From Streptomyces alboflavus (GTDB taxonomy: Bacteria > Actinomycetota > Actinomycetes > Streptomycetales > Streptomycetaceae): a stretch of DNA of 64,000 nucleotides. The position numbers were made by a program, and so were the translations under genes. Of this stretch, positions 49,654 through 58,472 are shown in pieces. Below the pieces are notes generated by a model, which saw only the letters and a program-made list of their open reading frames with translations, was not told the origin of the DNA and did not search any database. Within the stretch, counting starts at the first letter, position 1. Each line of letters starts with the position of its first letter. The stretch is from NCBI RefSeq assembly GCF_000716675.1, contig NZ_JNXT01000017.1, forward strand, positions 124,001-188,000. The letters run 5' to 3'.

Positions 49654-50100
49654 CTGTCCGACCACTTCCACTTCGCTGTCCACCCCGAACACGGCTTCGT
49701 CGCCGCCCCCACCGCCGCCATCACCCCGCACCTGGCCGAGTGGTTCCTCACCCGCGAGCAGTTCGAGCCCGTCCCCGACCTGCCGGGCCTGTACCGGCTC
49801 ACCCAACCGGAACAGGACGGCCAGCGCCGCACCCGCCAGGCCGTGCAGGACCTGCGCCGACACGGCTTCGCCGTGCAGGCCGACTACTCCCTGGACCCCG
49901 CGATCACCCCCGGGCCCGCCCGCCCGTACCTGCGCAACGGGCTGCTCGAGCGACGCCAGCGCATCGCCCAGGCCGCCGCGGCCACCTCGCCGCAGCGCGC
50001 CCCCGCGCTGTCCACCGCCCCAGCGCAGCCCTCGGCGCAACCGGCTGCGGTCCCCGTCGCCGGACCTACCCACGGCGTCGGGCCGGGCAGGGGACGGTGA
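49654..50100 (+). CDS. Stand-alone GF/GY-type module, CTG start
   Basis: 148 residues: FHFAVHPEHGFVAAPTAAITPHLAEWFLTREQFEPVPDLPGLYRLTQPEQDGQRRTRQAVQDLRRHGFAVQADYSLDP, one module, then a helical turn and a long Pro/Ala tail ending GPGRGR. CTG 49654 is eight bases after AAAGGA; no canonical start is near. Stop overlaps the following GTG (GTGA). Confidence 0.58.
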   Translation: MSDHFHFAVHPEHGFVAAPTAAITPHLAEWFLTREQFEPVPDLPGLYRLTQPEQDGQRRTRQAVQDLRRHGFAVQADYSLDPAITPGPARPYLRNGLLERRQRIAQAAAATSPQRAPALSTAPAQPSAQPAAVPVAGPTHGVGPGRGR

Positions 50101-50453
50101 GCGTGAGCGCCGAGCCCATCCGCATCGCCCGCAAACGCGGCGGCGAGGTCGAAGTCGAAGGCCCGGTCGATGAGTTCGCTGCCCAGATCCTCGACCGCGC
50201 GGGGTTCATCTTCCGCCCGGCCTTGGGCGGCGTGTGGATCCGGCTGCACTTCGACACCGGCCAGGAGCGCGAGAACCAGAAGGCCACCCACGCCGCCCGG
50301 ATGCTCAGCGCCGCGGGCTACCAGGTCGACCTCGACCCGAACCTGCTCCCCGCCGCCGGGCACCGCGCGCCGGTGAACTGGTGGCCACCGCGCACCGGCA
50401 CCGCCATGGCAGCGCAGCCCGCGCCCAACTCCACGCAGCGGCCCCGACGCTGA
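50097..50453 (+). CDS. Stand-alone GF/GY module protein
   Basis: 118 residues from GTG 50097: IRIARKRGGEVEVEGPVDEFAAQILDRAGFIFRPALGGVWIRLHFDTGQERENQKATHAARMLSAAGYQVDLDPNL, one module. Ends STQRPRR. AGGGGA precedes the start. Tandem with 49654, with which it shares the same fold; GTGA overlap. Confidence 0.6.
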   Translation: MSVSAEPIRIARKRGGEVEVEGPVDEFAAQILDRAGFIFRPALGGVWIRLHFDTGQERENQKATHAARMLSAAGYQVDLDPNLLPAAGHRAPVNWWPPRTGTAMAAQPAPNSTQRPRR

Positions 50454-50474
50454 CTTCCCACGACACAAGGCACC

Positions 50475-51485
50475 ATGACCCCATCCGCCAAGATCACGTT
50501 GTACCTCAGCGCCCGCGGCAAGATCATCGCCCTGCCGAGCGGGACCGGCCGCAGGTGGGCTGAGACCGCCCTCGACCTGTCCGGCTTCACCCAGAATCAC
50601 GATCAGATCCACACCCTGGCGCTGGATGACCAGGCCCAGGCGCGCCAAGCCCTCACGCATCTCCACCAGGCCGCCCGCGACTGCCAGGTGACCGTGACCA
50701 CTCACCCCCGCCCCTACCTCGGCGATGTCGCCGAGGCGATCGTGGCGGCGCTGCCCGGTCACTGGATGGCAGAGGTCGAGCCCTTGCGAGAGCAGCAGGA
50801 CCAGCACTACCTGCGGGACTACTTGTGGGAGACCGGCACGCTCCACGGCCTCCTTCAGACGAACAGTCTCGGCTTCGCGGCGATCCTCCGTGACGGCGGC
50901 GGCACCGAGCTGCTGCTGGCCGAACGGCCCTCGGACGGCTCGTACATCGTCGCCGCCCTGACCCCGAGCCCTGATCACGTCCGCGTGACAGGTCCGGCTC
51001 CGCGCAGCGTCATCGCGTCCGACGCCCGGCTCGCCGCCCGGTTCATCCAGACCCGGCTGCTGCCCGACTACGAGCGGGCCGTCCATCTCTCACGGCTGGA
51101 CGAGGCGGAGGAGGACCTGCGCTGGGCTCAGGAGCACGGACCGGGGACGTACGACACCGTGGACCTGGAGGCAGCGCTGTACCGGTTCCGCACCCACGCC
51201 ACCGCGTTCATCGCCACCCTGCGCGCGAGCACGCCGCTCTCGACCGAGCAGGCCATCTTCCTCGATCGCATGGAGGACGGCCTGCGTCTCGACGAACTGG
51301 AGGACCCGGATCCCGAGGCCCTCGCCGATGCGGGAGCGGTGTGGCTCATCGACGGCGAGGAGCTGATCGAGATGACCCGCGCCGCCACACCCCCTGCCCC
51401 CGTCACCCCGGCAAAGCCCAAGGCACTGACCGCAGCCACGCTGCCCCCGCCGGCAGTTGTCACCGCCCACGGTGTGCGCCGCTGA
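50475..51485 (+). CDS. GF/GY module plus LPGW-domain protein (paralogue of 48462)
   Basis: 336 residues from ATG 50475. Module: LSARGKIIALPSGTGRRWAETALDLSGFTQ...AARDCQVTVTTHPRPYL; LPGW-like part: VAALPGHWMAEVEPLREQQDQHYLRDYLWETGTLHGLLQ...GGGTELLLAERPSDGSYIVAAL. Helical end DEAEEDLRWAQEHG..., tail TAATLPPPAVVTAHGVRR. Clear paralogue of 48462-49631, separated by the two stand-alone modules. Confidence 0.62.
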   Translation: MTPSAKITLYLSARGKIIALPSGTGRRWAETALDLSGFTQNHDQIHTLALDDQAQARQALTHLHQAARDCQVTVTTHPRPYLGDVAEAIVAALPGHWMAEVEPLREQQDQHYLRDYLWETGTLHGLLQTNSLGFAAILRDGGGTELLLAERPSDGSYIVAALTPSPDHVRVTGPAPRSVIASDARLAARFIQTRLLPDYERAVHLSRLDEAEEDLRWAQEHGPGTYDTVDLEAALYRFRTHATAFIATLRASTPLSTEQAIFLDRMEDGLRLDELEDPDPEALADAGAVWLIDGEELIEMTRAATPPAPVTPAKPKALTAATLPPPAVVTAHGVRR

Positions 51486-51527
51486 ACCCCGCACGCCGCC
51501 ACCGCGCACCCTGTCCCGGAGCACCCC

Positions 51528-52697
51528 ATCACCGACACCCCCGCCGAAGACCTCGGCACTGCCCTCGACGAACTGCAGACCTTTCAGACGCAGTTCGCGC
51601 TGATCCACAGCCGCTACGAGCGCGCCTGGTCCCACGCGGCCGGTGCCGCAGATGCATCGCACGCCGCAGCAGTCATTGCGCGCGGCAGGCGCCAAGACGG
51701 CGCCGAGGCGTTCGAGCGCCACGTGCTGCCGCACACGACCACGCTGCTGGCCGCCGCGCGGAGCGCCGTGGACGCCATGCCGCCGGCCCGCCACCATGCG
51801 GCCTGGCGCGAGCTGATCGACGACATGGCCCACGCCGCCGACCAGATCCACCGCATCCGTTCGGCGCCCGCCGGCCAGGACGAGCCCGATGCTTCCCGTG
51901 TCCGCCACCTCCAGTTGTGGCCCTACGTGCTGGCCTGGGCCGAGAGGTCCTTCATCATCGGTGACCTCGCCGGACAGCACCGCCCCGTCGCCCCACCCCT
52001 GAGCGGTGAAGAGCTTCGGCTCTGGCAGGGCCGTGCGCAAGCAGCTTGGCAGCGCGGCGACTTGGACACGACGGATGTCTGGTACAGCGCCAGCAACGAG
52101 CTGATCACTCTGGCATATCTCGTCGAGCAGGGCGAGCAGACGGTGGTGGTCCTGGCGGGCGAACTCGGCAGCGAGCAGATGCGGGTCCTGAGCCACTACG
52201 ACTCCGTGAACAAGGCAGTCGAAGCGGCCCCGCCCGCAGTGCCCGCAGGGGTCCTGCACCCGGACATCGCTCCCTTCGCACCCCAGGCCCCCGCAGCGGA
52301 GACCCCGGTTGCCAAGCTGGTCCGGCAGGTCGACGAGGCGCGGCACACCGGGGACATCTACATGGCCCTGCTCGACGCCGTGGATGACTCCGGCTTCTCC
52401 CGCGGTCCGCTGCCCCGCCTGTCCGAACTCCTGGACCGGGCGGCGAAGTTCGCCGACGCACTGGAGACGAAGCAGGGCCAGCACTCCGCCGCCCGCCTGT
52501 CCGTGCTCGCGCGGCAACTGGGCGCGCTGAAGGAGGAAATCGAGTCCGCCGCGGAGAGCCTCGGGGCCGGCGTCCTGCCACCCCACCGCACTCCACGCCC
52601 CGTCTTCCACACCCTCCCCACGCCCCCGGCACCGCCAACCGCACCGCCCGCCGGACCGACCGCGCCCAACAGCCCCGGCCCTGCCCGCCGCCGCTAG
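51528..52697 (+). CDS. Helical protein with PARRR tail (non-canonical start)
   Basis: About 389 residues: DLGTALDELQTFQTQFALIHSRYERAWSHAAGAADASHAAAVIARGRRQDGAEAFERHVLPHTTTLLAAARSAVD, mainly helical, then a middle with HYDSVNKAV and KLVRQVDEARHTGDIYMALLDAV. Tail HTLPTPPAPPTAPPAGP ends PARRR. First canonical start is GTG 51723, deep in the helices; in frame upstream there is none back to the TGA at 51483. GGAG six bases before ATC 51528 suggests ATC. Function unknown. Confidence 0.55.
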   Translation: MTDTPAEDLGTALDELQTFQTQFALIHSRYERAWSHAAGAADASHAAAVIARGRRQDGAEAFERHVLPHTTTLLAAARSAVDAMPPARHHAAWRELIDDMAHAADQIHRIRSAPAGQDEPDASRVRHLQLWPYVLAWAERSFIIGDLAGQHRPVAPPLSGEELRLWQGRAQAAWQRGDLDTTDVWYSASNELITLAYLVEQGEQTVVVLAGELGSEQMRVLSHYDSVNKAVEAAPPAVPAGVLHPDIAPFAPQAPAAETPVAKLVRQVDEARHTGDIYMALLDAVDDSGFSRGPLPRLSELLDRAAKFADALETKQGQHSAARLSVLARQLGALKEEIESAAESLGAGVLPPHRTPRPVFHTLPTPPAPPTAPPAGPTAPNSPGPARRR

Positions 52698-52736
52698 CAC
52701 CCACGCACCGGGGTGTCCCACCACAGAAAGCACGCG

Positions 52737-53978
52737 TTGACCTCCACCACCGGCTCCGGCCCGCTGCTCGCGCAACGCCACGTCGCCCGCCTGCTGTTCG
52801 GCACACTGATCGGGAGACTCCCTAATGGCATGGCTCCCGTCGCGATCCTCCTCCTCGTCGCCGACCAGGGCGGATCGCTGAAGACGGGCGGCCTGCTGTG
52901 TGCGCTGTACGGACTGGCCTCCGCCGTCGGGCAGCCGGCCCTGGGCCGGATGGTCGACCGCCGCGGACAGACTCTGGTCACCGCGACGGCGGTCCTGCTC
53001 ACCACCGTCTGCCTGCTGGCCCTGCCGATGGTCGAGGTTGCCGCCCGGCCCGGCCTGGCCGCCGCTCTTGTCGCGCTTGCCGGGCTGAGCACCCCGCCGC
53101 TGGAAGCAGGACTGCGGGCCCTGTGGCCCGTGGTCCTGCCCGACGAGGCGCGGCGCCGGGCCGCGCTCGCGCTCGACACCGGCGCCCAGGGACTGATCTA
53201 CGTCACCGGGCCGCCGCTGGTCGCCGTGCTGTCCACGACGGCGGGACCGCGCACCGCGATGGTGGTGAGCGCCGCGCTCGGACTGCTCGGCGCCGCCGTG
53301 GTGCTCAGTGCCGCGCCCTCGCGCCGCTGGCGCCCGGCTCCCGCACCCCAGCGCACTGGGACGCTCGGGCCCCTCACGCACGCGGGGCTGCGGTGGTTGT
53401 TCGTCGCGGTGAGCGGCGTCGGTTTCGCCCTGGGAGCGATGAACGTGTGGGCAGTCGCCCTCGCCGACCAGCTCCGGATGGACCTGTTGTCCGGGCTCAT
53501 CCCCGCCGCGCTGTCCACCGGCAGCCTCGTCGGCGGCTTCCTGTACGGGCGGCGCACCTGGCCCGGCACGCTCACCGCGCAACTTCTCTCGGCGGCCCTG
53601 CTGTTCGCCGTCGGATGGCTCCCGCTGATGGCCGCCACCGGGCCCGTCTCGGCCATCGTGCTGACGGCAGTACCGGGTCTGCTGCTCACCGCCGTGATCA
53701 CCTCGGCGTTCCTGACGGTGGACGCCCTCGCCCCGCCCGGCACCACCACCGAGGCGTACGCCTGGCTGATCGCCGCCGTCGGCACCGGCCAGGCCGCCGG
53801 GACCGCCCTGTCCGGCGCGCTCGCCGAGCACCCCCTGATCGGCCCGGCTCTTCCCGCCGCCGGCGCCGTGCTCGCCCTCACCGTCCTGCTCGCCGCGCGC
53901 CGCCATCTCGCCGTCCTCGGCGCCACCGCTCGCCGCCGGGGCAGGCACCGCCGCACACCGACTCACGCCGCCCGCTGA
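52737..53978 (+). CDS. MFS transporter
   Basis: 413 residues from TTG 52737 after AGAAAG. About 12 helices: HVARLLFGTLIGRLPNGMAPVAILLLVADQGG, GLLCALYGLASAVGQPALGRMVDRRGQTLVTATAVLLTT (loop motif G-R-M-V-D-R-R-G), LLTAVITSAFLTVDAL. Second MFS protein in the element. The end is basic (ARRRGRHRRTPTHAAR), resembling the shared tail. Substrate unknown; possibly multidrug or small-molecule export. Confidence 0.78.
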   Translation: MTSTTGSGPLLAQRHVARLLFGTLIGRLPNGMAPVAILLLVADQGGSLKTGGLLCALYGLASAVGQPALGRMVDRRGQTLVTATAVLLTTVCLLALPMVEVAARPGLAAALVALAGLSTPPLEAGLRALWPVVLPDEARRRAALALDTGAQGLIYVTGPPLVAVLSTTAGPRTAMVVSAALGLLGAAVVLSAAPSRRWRPAPAPQRTGTLGPLTHAGLRWLFVAVSGVGFALGAMNVWAVALADQLRMDLLSGLIPAALSTGSLVGGFLYGRRTWPGTLTAQLLSAALLFAVGWLPLMAATGPVSAIVLTAVPGLLLTAVITSAFLTVDALAPPGTTTEAYAWLIAAVGTGQAAGTALSGALAEHPLIGPALPAAGAVLALTVLLAARRHLAVLGATARRRGRHRRTPTHAAR

Positions 53979-54008
53979 ACACCCGCCACCACAGATAGGA
54001 GACCCGCA

Positions 54009-54373
54009 TTGCCCGAAGCACCAGCAGAGCCGTTCATGACGATCCGGCACGCCATCACCGGCGAGATCACCACCACCGGCTACAACGCCGCCGCCCGGCG
54101 GATCCTCCTCCAGGACGGCTTCGAAGAGACGCCAGGCTGCGCCTGCCGAGCGACGGAACCCGGTACGGAGCAGACGCACGGGCCTGCTCAGCAGCCAGCG
54201 AGCTGCTCGTCGCCGGCCTCCTGCACCTGGACCGAGCCCTCGGTCGGCCGGTGAGCGCCGACGGTACGCCCCGGTTGGCCCGGTCGCCGATGTCGGCGCC
54301 GTCCGTGATCCGCTCCGAGAGAGGCCAGCCTCTCCAGCGCATCGCCAACCCCGCCCGCACCCGCACCTGTTGA
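54009..54373 (+). pseudogene. Frameshifted GF/GY module gene
   Basis: From TTG 54009 (GGAG upstream) the frame gives FMTIRHAITGEITTTGYNAAARRILLQDGFEETPG, the first half of the module, then turns into Cys-rich nonsense (CACRATEPG). In the next frame from about 54137 it continues LRLPSDGTRYGADARACSAASELLVAGLLHLDRAL... and ends ANPARTRTC. One inserted base near 54135 would join both halves. Broken gene or sequencing error. Confidence 0.5.
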
Positions 54374-54385
54374 AGGATCCTCGTT

Positions 54386-55591
54386 TTGACCACACCCGGA
54401 ACGCGCACCAGTCCCGCGCGCACCAAGGGCGGCGAACTACGGGCCAAGGTGGCCCGGCTGCTGGCCGACCGGCCGGCGGACACGCTCACCATCGGGGACA
54501 TGGCCAGGCAGCTGGGCCACTCCCACGGCGCCGTCCGCAACGCCGCCCTCACCCTGGTACGACGCGGCGAGGCCGACCAAGGCGGAACCGGACAACCGGA
54601 GTTCCGCGCGAGCGCGAAAACCGCCGCCGCCGCGCAGACCGCTGTGATCAGCCCACCGGGCACCCACTCGCCCCGCGCCCAGGCGGCCACGACCCGCACG
54701 GCCATTCCCGCAGCAGCCACGCCCCGCCAGACCGGCCCGATCCGCCGCGCGGGGGGCCAGATCTACCACCCCCGGGAGCTGGCCGATCTGCCCGACGTCG
54801 AGGCGTTGAATCGCTTGCGCGACGCCGACGTGCCGGTGCTGCTCTACGGCCCTCCGGGCACCGGCAAGACGAGTCTGGTCGAGGCGGCGTTCCCGGACCT
54901 GCTCACCGTCGCCGGTGACGGCGACACCACGGTCGGCGACCTGATCGGCGAGTACACACAGGACGACGCGGGAGCCTACGTCTTCCAGTACGGGCCGCTG
55001 GTCACCGCGATGACCGAGGGCCGCGCCCTGCTGATCGACGATGCCACCTTGATCTCACCGAAGGTGCTGGCGGCGCTGTATCCCGCGATGGACGGGCGCC
55101 GGCAGATCCAGGTCAAGGCCCACAAGGGCGAGACCATCAAGGCCGAGCCGGGCTTCTACGTGGTGGCGGGCCACAATCCCGGCGTCCACGGGGCGGTGTT
55201 GACGGAGGCGCTCGCGAGCCGGTTCAGCGTGCAGATCCAGATCGGCACGGACTATGACCTCGCCCTGGCGCTGAGGATCGATGCCCGGGTGGTCCGGGTC
55301 GCCCGACACCTCGCCCACCAGGTCGAACTCGGCGAGCTGGGCTGGGCCCCCCAACTGCGAGAGCTGCTCAGCTACCAGAAGACCGAGGCCGTCCTCGGCA
55401 CCAACGCCGCGCTCGCGAACCTCGTCGGCATCGCTCCCCCGGAGGATCGCGACATCGTCGCCGACGCCGTCATCAAGGCTGTCGGCGTCAAGAAGATCGC
55501 GCCCCTCACCCTCGGCAAGCAGCTCCCCGCCTCGGCCGCCCGGCAGCCCCCAGGCAGCACCGGCTCCGCACAACGGGGCCGCCCGCGATGA
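54386..55591 (+). CDS. MoxR/CbbQ-type AAA+ ATPase with N-terminal winged helix
   Basis: 401 residues from TTG 54386 after GAAGGATC. N-terminus (ELRAKVARLLADRPADTLTIGDMARQLGHSHGAVRNAALTLVRRGEA) is winged-helix-like. ATPase: LLYGPPGTGKTSLVEAAFPDL (Walker A), LLIDDATLISPKVLAALYPAMDGRR, VVAGHNPGVHGAVLTEALASRF (sensor). Typical of MoxR ATPases that remodel a VWA partner, here the next gene (ATGA overlap). Ends QRGRPR. Confidence 0.76.
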   Translation: MTTPGTRTSPARTKGGELRAKVARLLADRPADTLTIGDMARQLGHSHGAVRNAALTLVRRGEADQGGTGQPEFRASAKTAAAAQTAVISPPGTHSPRAQAATTRTAIPAAATPRQTGPIRRAGGQIYHPRELADLPDVEALNRLRDADVPVLLYGPPGTGKTSLVEAAFPDLLTVAGDGDTTVGDLIGEYTQDDAGAYVFQYGPLVTAMTEGRALLIDDATLISPKVLAALYPAMDGRRQIQVKAHKGETIKAEPGFYVVAGHNPGVHGAVLTEALASRFSVQIQIGTDYDLALALRIDARVVRVARHLAHQVELGELGWAPQLRELLSYQKTEAVLGTNAALANLVGIAPPEDRDIVADAVIKAVGVKKIAPLTLGKQLPASAARQPPGSTGSAQRGRPR

Positions 55592-57387
55592 GCGCCCACC
55601 ACCACGTCCAGTCCCCCGCCACCACGCCGGACGACGACGCCGACCTCGCGCGCTGGGACGACGACGGCGCCCCGCCCGCGCAGCCCCGTTCCTCCCCGGC
55701 CGCGTGGCTGCGTGTGGGAGCCGAACTCGGCGACCGGCTGGTCGCCCTCTCCGGCCGCCAGGACCTCCTCGTCACCTGCCGCCCCGGCACGCGCAGCGGC
55801 GCACCGGCCGCGTTCTTCCCCACCCTGGGCGAGGTCGAGTTCGACGCCGGTCTGTTCGCCCCGCTGAAGCCCCACGAGATCCATCCGCGGATCGTGGGTG
55901 ACGAGGAGCGGTATCCCGCTGCCTGGGGCGTGTTCGTCCACGAGGCCGCGCATGCGGCCCACTCCGTGTGGACGGCGCCTGCCGGAGCGAACCCCCGTGT
56001 CGTCGAGGCCGCGCTCCTGCTGGAGGAGAGCCGTGTCGAAGGCGCGCATCTGATCACGCGGCCCACGGACCGCACGTACCTGCGCACCAGTGCCCGAACC
56101 CTGGTCATGCCCGACATCGCCCACCCCACCCTCCAGGGCATCGATCAGGCCGCCGCCGTGGCGGCTCTGATCCTCGGCCGCCGTGACGTCGGCATCCTGG
56201 ACGCCGACGAGACCCGGGCCGTCGCCGATCTGTGCGAAAAGGTGCTGGGCGCAGACCTGCTGGGCACACTCACCCGCATCTGGAATGCAGCGCACCAGTG
56301 TGCCGACCACGACGCCACGACCATGCTCGCGCACGGTCAAGAATGGTGCGACGCTCTGGACACCGCGGCCCCTGCCCTGCCCGTGCCGGAGAACCTCACC
56401 GATCTGCTGTCTGGCGCCGTGGGGGTCGTCATGGACAGCACGGCAGCCACCGACGCCGCCGACCTCGCGGCACAGGCCGCAGCGACCAACGCCACGGCCG
56501 CGAAGTCCAAAGCGCAGGCTCAGGACCGCGCCCAGCGGGCCGGCCAGCGACGCAAAGCCGCCGCCACCGCCAAGTCGGTCTTCAACGCCCGTGGCACCAC
56601 CGTCAACCCCGACGGCACACCGGCGCCCTACGGCAACCCGGTCACCGGCACCCGCAGGCCCACCGCCGCCGAGCAGAGTGCCGCCGCGCGCCTGAGCCGC
56701 GCCCTGCGTGCCGCCGCCTACCGCGAGCGGACCGAGGTGCGGACCACCAGCCCCACCCCGCCCGGCCGCCTCAACATGCGCGCGGCCCTCGCCCGCGATG
56801 CTCAGCGCGCAGCCGGATCGGTCCCCACCGCAGAACCGTTCACCCACACCCACCGCCGGAACTCCCCCACCCCACCGCTGCGTGTGGGGATCGCCGTCGA
56901 CGTCTCCGGCTCCATGCGGGCCGCCTGCGCGCCCGTCGCATCCGCTGCCTGGATCGTGGCACGCGCAGCAGCCCTGACCGACCCCGACTCCCGTACCGCC
57001 ACCATCGCCTATGACCAGCACCTGACCGCATTGACCCGACCCACCCACCGAGCACCAGAGCGCGTGACAACGTTCGATGCCAACGGCGGCCACCACAACC
57101 TCGGCGACGCCATCGACGCACTCGACCACGGCCTCGAACTCAGCCGCCCCGGCGCCGGCCGCCTCCTCGTGATCGTCACCGACGCCCACTACGGCAGCGA
57201 CGAAACCGCTCAAGCCGTCACCCGCGTCAAGCAGCTCACGGCCGCCGGCTGCGCCGTACTCCAACTCACCCTCACCGCGAACTCCCAGCACTTGCCGGGG
57301 ACCACCTTGCTGCACCTGCCCCGGCCCTCCAGCGCACCCGCCGCCATCGCCACGGCGGCCACAGACGCCATCCGCAGGACCCGCTGA
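55588..57387 (+). CDS. VWA-domain protein with HEAAH motif (MoxR partner)
   Basis: 599 residues. The N-terminal part contains VHEAAHAAH (HExxH-type zinc-peptidase motif, about residue 117) then EARLLLEES-like EESRVEGAHL. Middle is Ala/Lys-rich helical. C-terminal VWA domain starts LRVGIAVDVSGSMRAACAPVA (MIDAS D-x-S-x-S) with TDAHYGSDETAQAV. ATG 55588 overlaps the ATPase stop. Ends IRRTR. A MoxR/VWA pair on a conjugative element is unusual; possible chaperone or chelatase-like remodelling complex. Confidence 0.72.
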   Translation: MSAHHHVQSPATTPDDDADLARWDDDGAPPAQPRSSPAAWLRVGAELGDRLVALSGRQDLLVTCRPGTRSGAPAAFFPTLGEVEFDAGLFAPLKPHEIHPRIVGDEERYPAAWGVFVHEAAHAAHSVWTAPAGANPRVVEAALLLEESRVEGAHLITRPTDRTYLRTSARTLVMPDIAHPTLQGIDQAAAVAALILGRRDVGILDADETRAVADLCEKVLGADLLGTLTRIWNAAHQCADHDATTMLAHGQEWCDALDTAAPALPVPENLTDLLSGAVGVVMDSTAATDAADLAAQAAATNATAAKSKAQAQDRAQRAGQRRKAAATAKSVFNARGTTVNPDGTPAPYGNPVTGTRRPTAAEQSAAARLSRALRAAAYRERTEVRTTSPTPPGRLNMRAALARDAQRAAGSVPTAEPFTHTHRRNSPTPPLRVGIAVDVSGSMRAACAPVASAAWIVARAAALTDPDSRTATIAYDQHLTALTRPTHRAPERVTTFDANGGHHNLGDAIDALDHGLELSRPGAGRLLVIVTDAHYGSDETAQAVTRVKQLTAAGCAVLQLTLTANSQHLPGTTLLHLPRPSSAPAAIATAATDAIRRTR

Positions 57388-57421
57388 GACGACGCAGAAG
57401 ACAGAAAGCAGGAACAACCAC

Positions 57422-57919
57422 GTGGCAGTCCGTACATCATTCGAAGTTGTCCACAGCTGTGGACACACCCAGCTGCATGATCTGTCCGACCGGCCCGCCG
57501 ACAAGCGGGCCTCCTTCGCCCGCTGGCTCGCCTCCAAGGACTGCACCGACTGCTGGAAGGCCGCCCGCGACAACGACAGCGCCAGCAAGGAGGAGTGGCT
57601 CGCCGCCCGTCGCGCCGCCGAACAGCAGGCCGCCGCCGACTGGGCCGCCCAGTTCGAGATGCCCCCGCTCGAAGGCCCGGAGAAGGCGCTGGACTGGGGC
57701 GAACGCTCCCGCCACCAGTTGGTCACCGCCGCCTACACCGCCCTGGTCACCGAAGGCACCTGGGACGAGGCGGACTGGGCCGCACTCGAAGAGAAGATCC
57801 GCACGATCAGCCGCGCCGGGTGGTGGATCGACCAAAGAGACGCCGAAGGAACCGACCTTCCCGAGCTTCTCGACGCCGCCACCGAGGCTGACCTCGGCAC
57901 CGAGAACCCGTTCCGCTAG
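57422..57919 (+). CDS. Small zinc-knuckle hypothetical protein
   Basis: 165 residues from GTG 57422. HSCGHTQLHDLSDRPADKRASFARWLASKDCTDCWKAARDNDSA has a Cys-x-His...Cys-x-x-Cys pattern; the rest is helical with WDEADWAALEEKIRTISRAGWWIDQRDAEG. Ends TENPFR. No basic tail. Last gene before promoter D. Confidence 0.55.
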   Translation: MAVRTSFEVVHSCGHTQLHDLSDRPADKRASFARWLASKDCTDCWKAARDNDSASKEEWLAARRAAEQQAAADWAAQFEMPPLEGPEKALDWGERSRHQLVTAAYTALVTEGTWDEADWAALEEKIRTISRAGWWIDQRDAEGTDLPELLDAATEADLGTENPFR

Positions 57920-57958
57920 AGGTCCGGGCGAACGCTGCGGGCCGGACCGCGCGACGCG

Positions 57959-57997
57959 TTATACCCCACGATCCCCGGTTAGCAAAACCGGGGATCG
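57959..57997 (+). promoter_or_regulatory. Palindromic promoter/operator D
   Basis: TTATAC (57959-57964) is followed by the 29-bp palindrome 57969-57997 with core CCCCGGTT-AGCAA-AACCGGGG, then TCCGGACC as in C. GCGACGCG upstream is shared with copy B. It heads the operon beginning at 58053. Confidence 0.75.
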
Positions 57998-58052
57998 TCC
58001 GGACCATTGTCCTTCCACCGCCGCCCGTGCCGTTCGTGGAAGGACCCTCGCT

Positions 58053-58472
58053 GTGCCCCAAGCTGCCCGCCCGCCGTACGTTCCCGAAGACATCCTCACG
58101 CCCGAGAGGGACATGACCCACAGCCACTTCCGGCCCGGCGACCAGGTCGTCATCCTCAAGGGCGTCGCCGGCGGGGAGCTGTGGGGCGATGCCATGACGG
58201 TGGTGGCCCCGTCCTGGCACACGCCCACCGAGGAGGACGGATGGCGGCTGCGCGACCCCAACGGCGGGCAGCAGACCTTCGTCACCGCCCACCCCCGCTA
58301 CCTGGTCCACCTCTCGCGGCGCTGCCCCGACTGCCTTATCTACCTGCGCGCCCTGGAGGACTACCTGATACCGAAGTTCACCGACGCGGGCACCGTGATC
58401 GACTGCGCGTGGTACTTCACCACCGACAAGAACCAGATCGTGCACATCGCCGACCGTGGGAACGGCCAGTGA
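58053..58472 (+). CDS. Hypothetical protein with CPDC motif
   Basis: 139 residues from GTG 58053 (AAGGA eight bases upstream); internal ATG 58113 also has a ribosome site. HFRPGDQVVILKGVAGGELWGDAMTVVAPSWH and WRLRDPNGGQQTFVTAHPRYLVHLSRRCPDCLIYLRALEDYLIPKFTDAGTVID. A KOW/SH3-like beta part then a C-x-x-C. Unknown family. The stop overlaps the relaxase-like gene (GTGA). Confidence 0.52.
   Translation: MPQAARPPYVPEDILTPERDMTHSHFRPGDQVVILKGVAGGELWGDAMTVVAPSWHTPTEEDGWRLRDPNGGQQTFVTAHPRYLVHLSRRCPDCLIYLRALEDYLIPKFTDAGTVIDCAWYFTTDKNQIVHIADRGNGQ

Noticed and set aside
51090..54395. A very long open frame on the minus strand (1101 codons) across several plus-strand genes
   Set aside because: It is opposite to genes with ribosome sites, overlaps and recognisable domains (MFS, tail-bearing proteins); its own translation is Gly/Arg/Ala-rich with no domain. 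High GC makes long antisense frames common.
55372..57726. 784-codon minus-strand frame opposite the MoxR/VWA pair
   Set aside because: The plus strand has Walker and MIDAS motifs; the minus frame has none and is low complexity.
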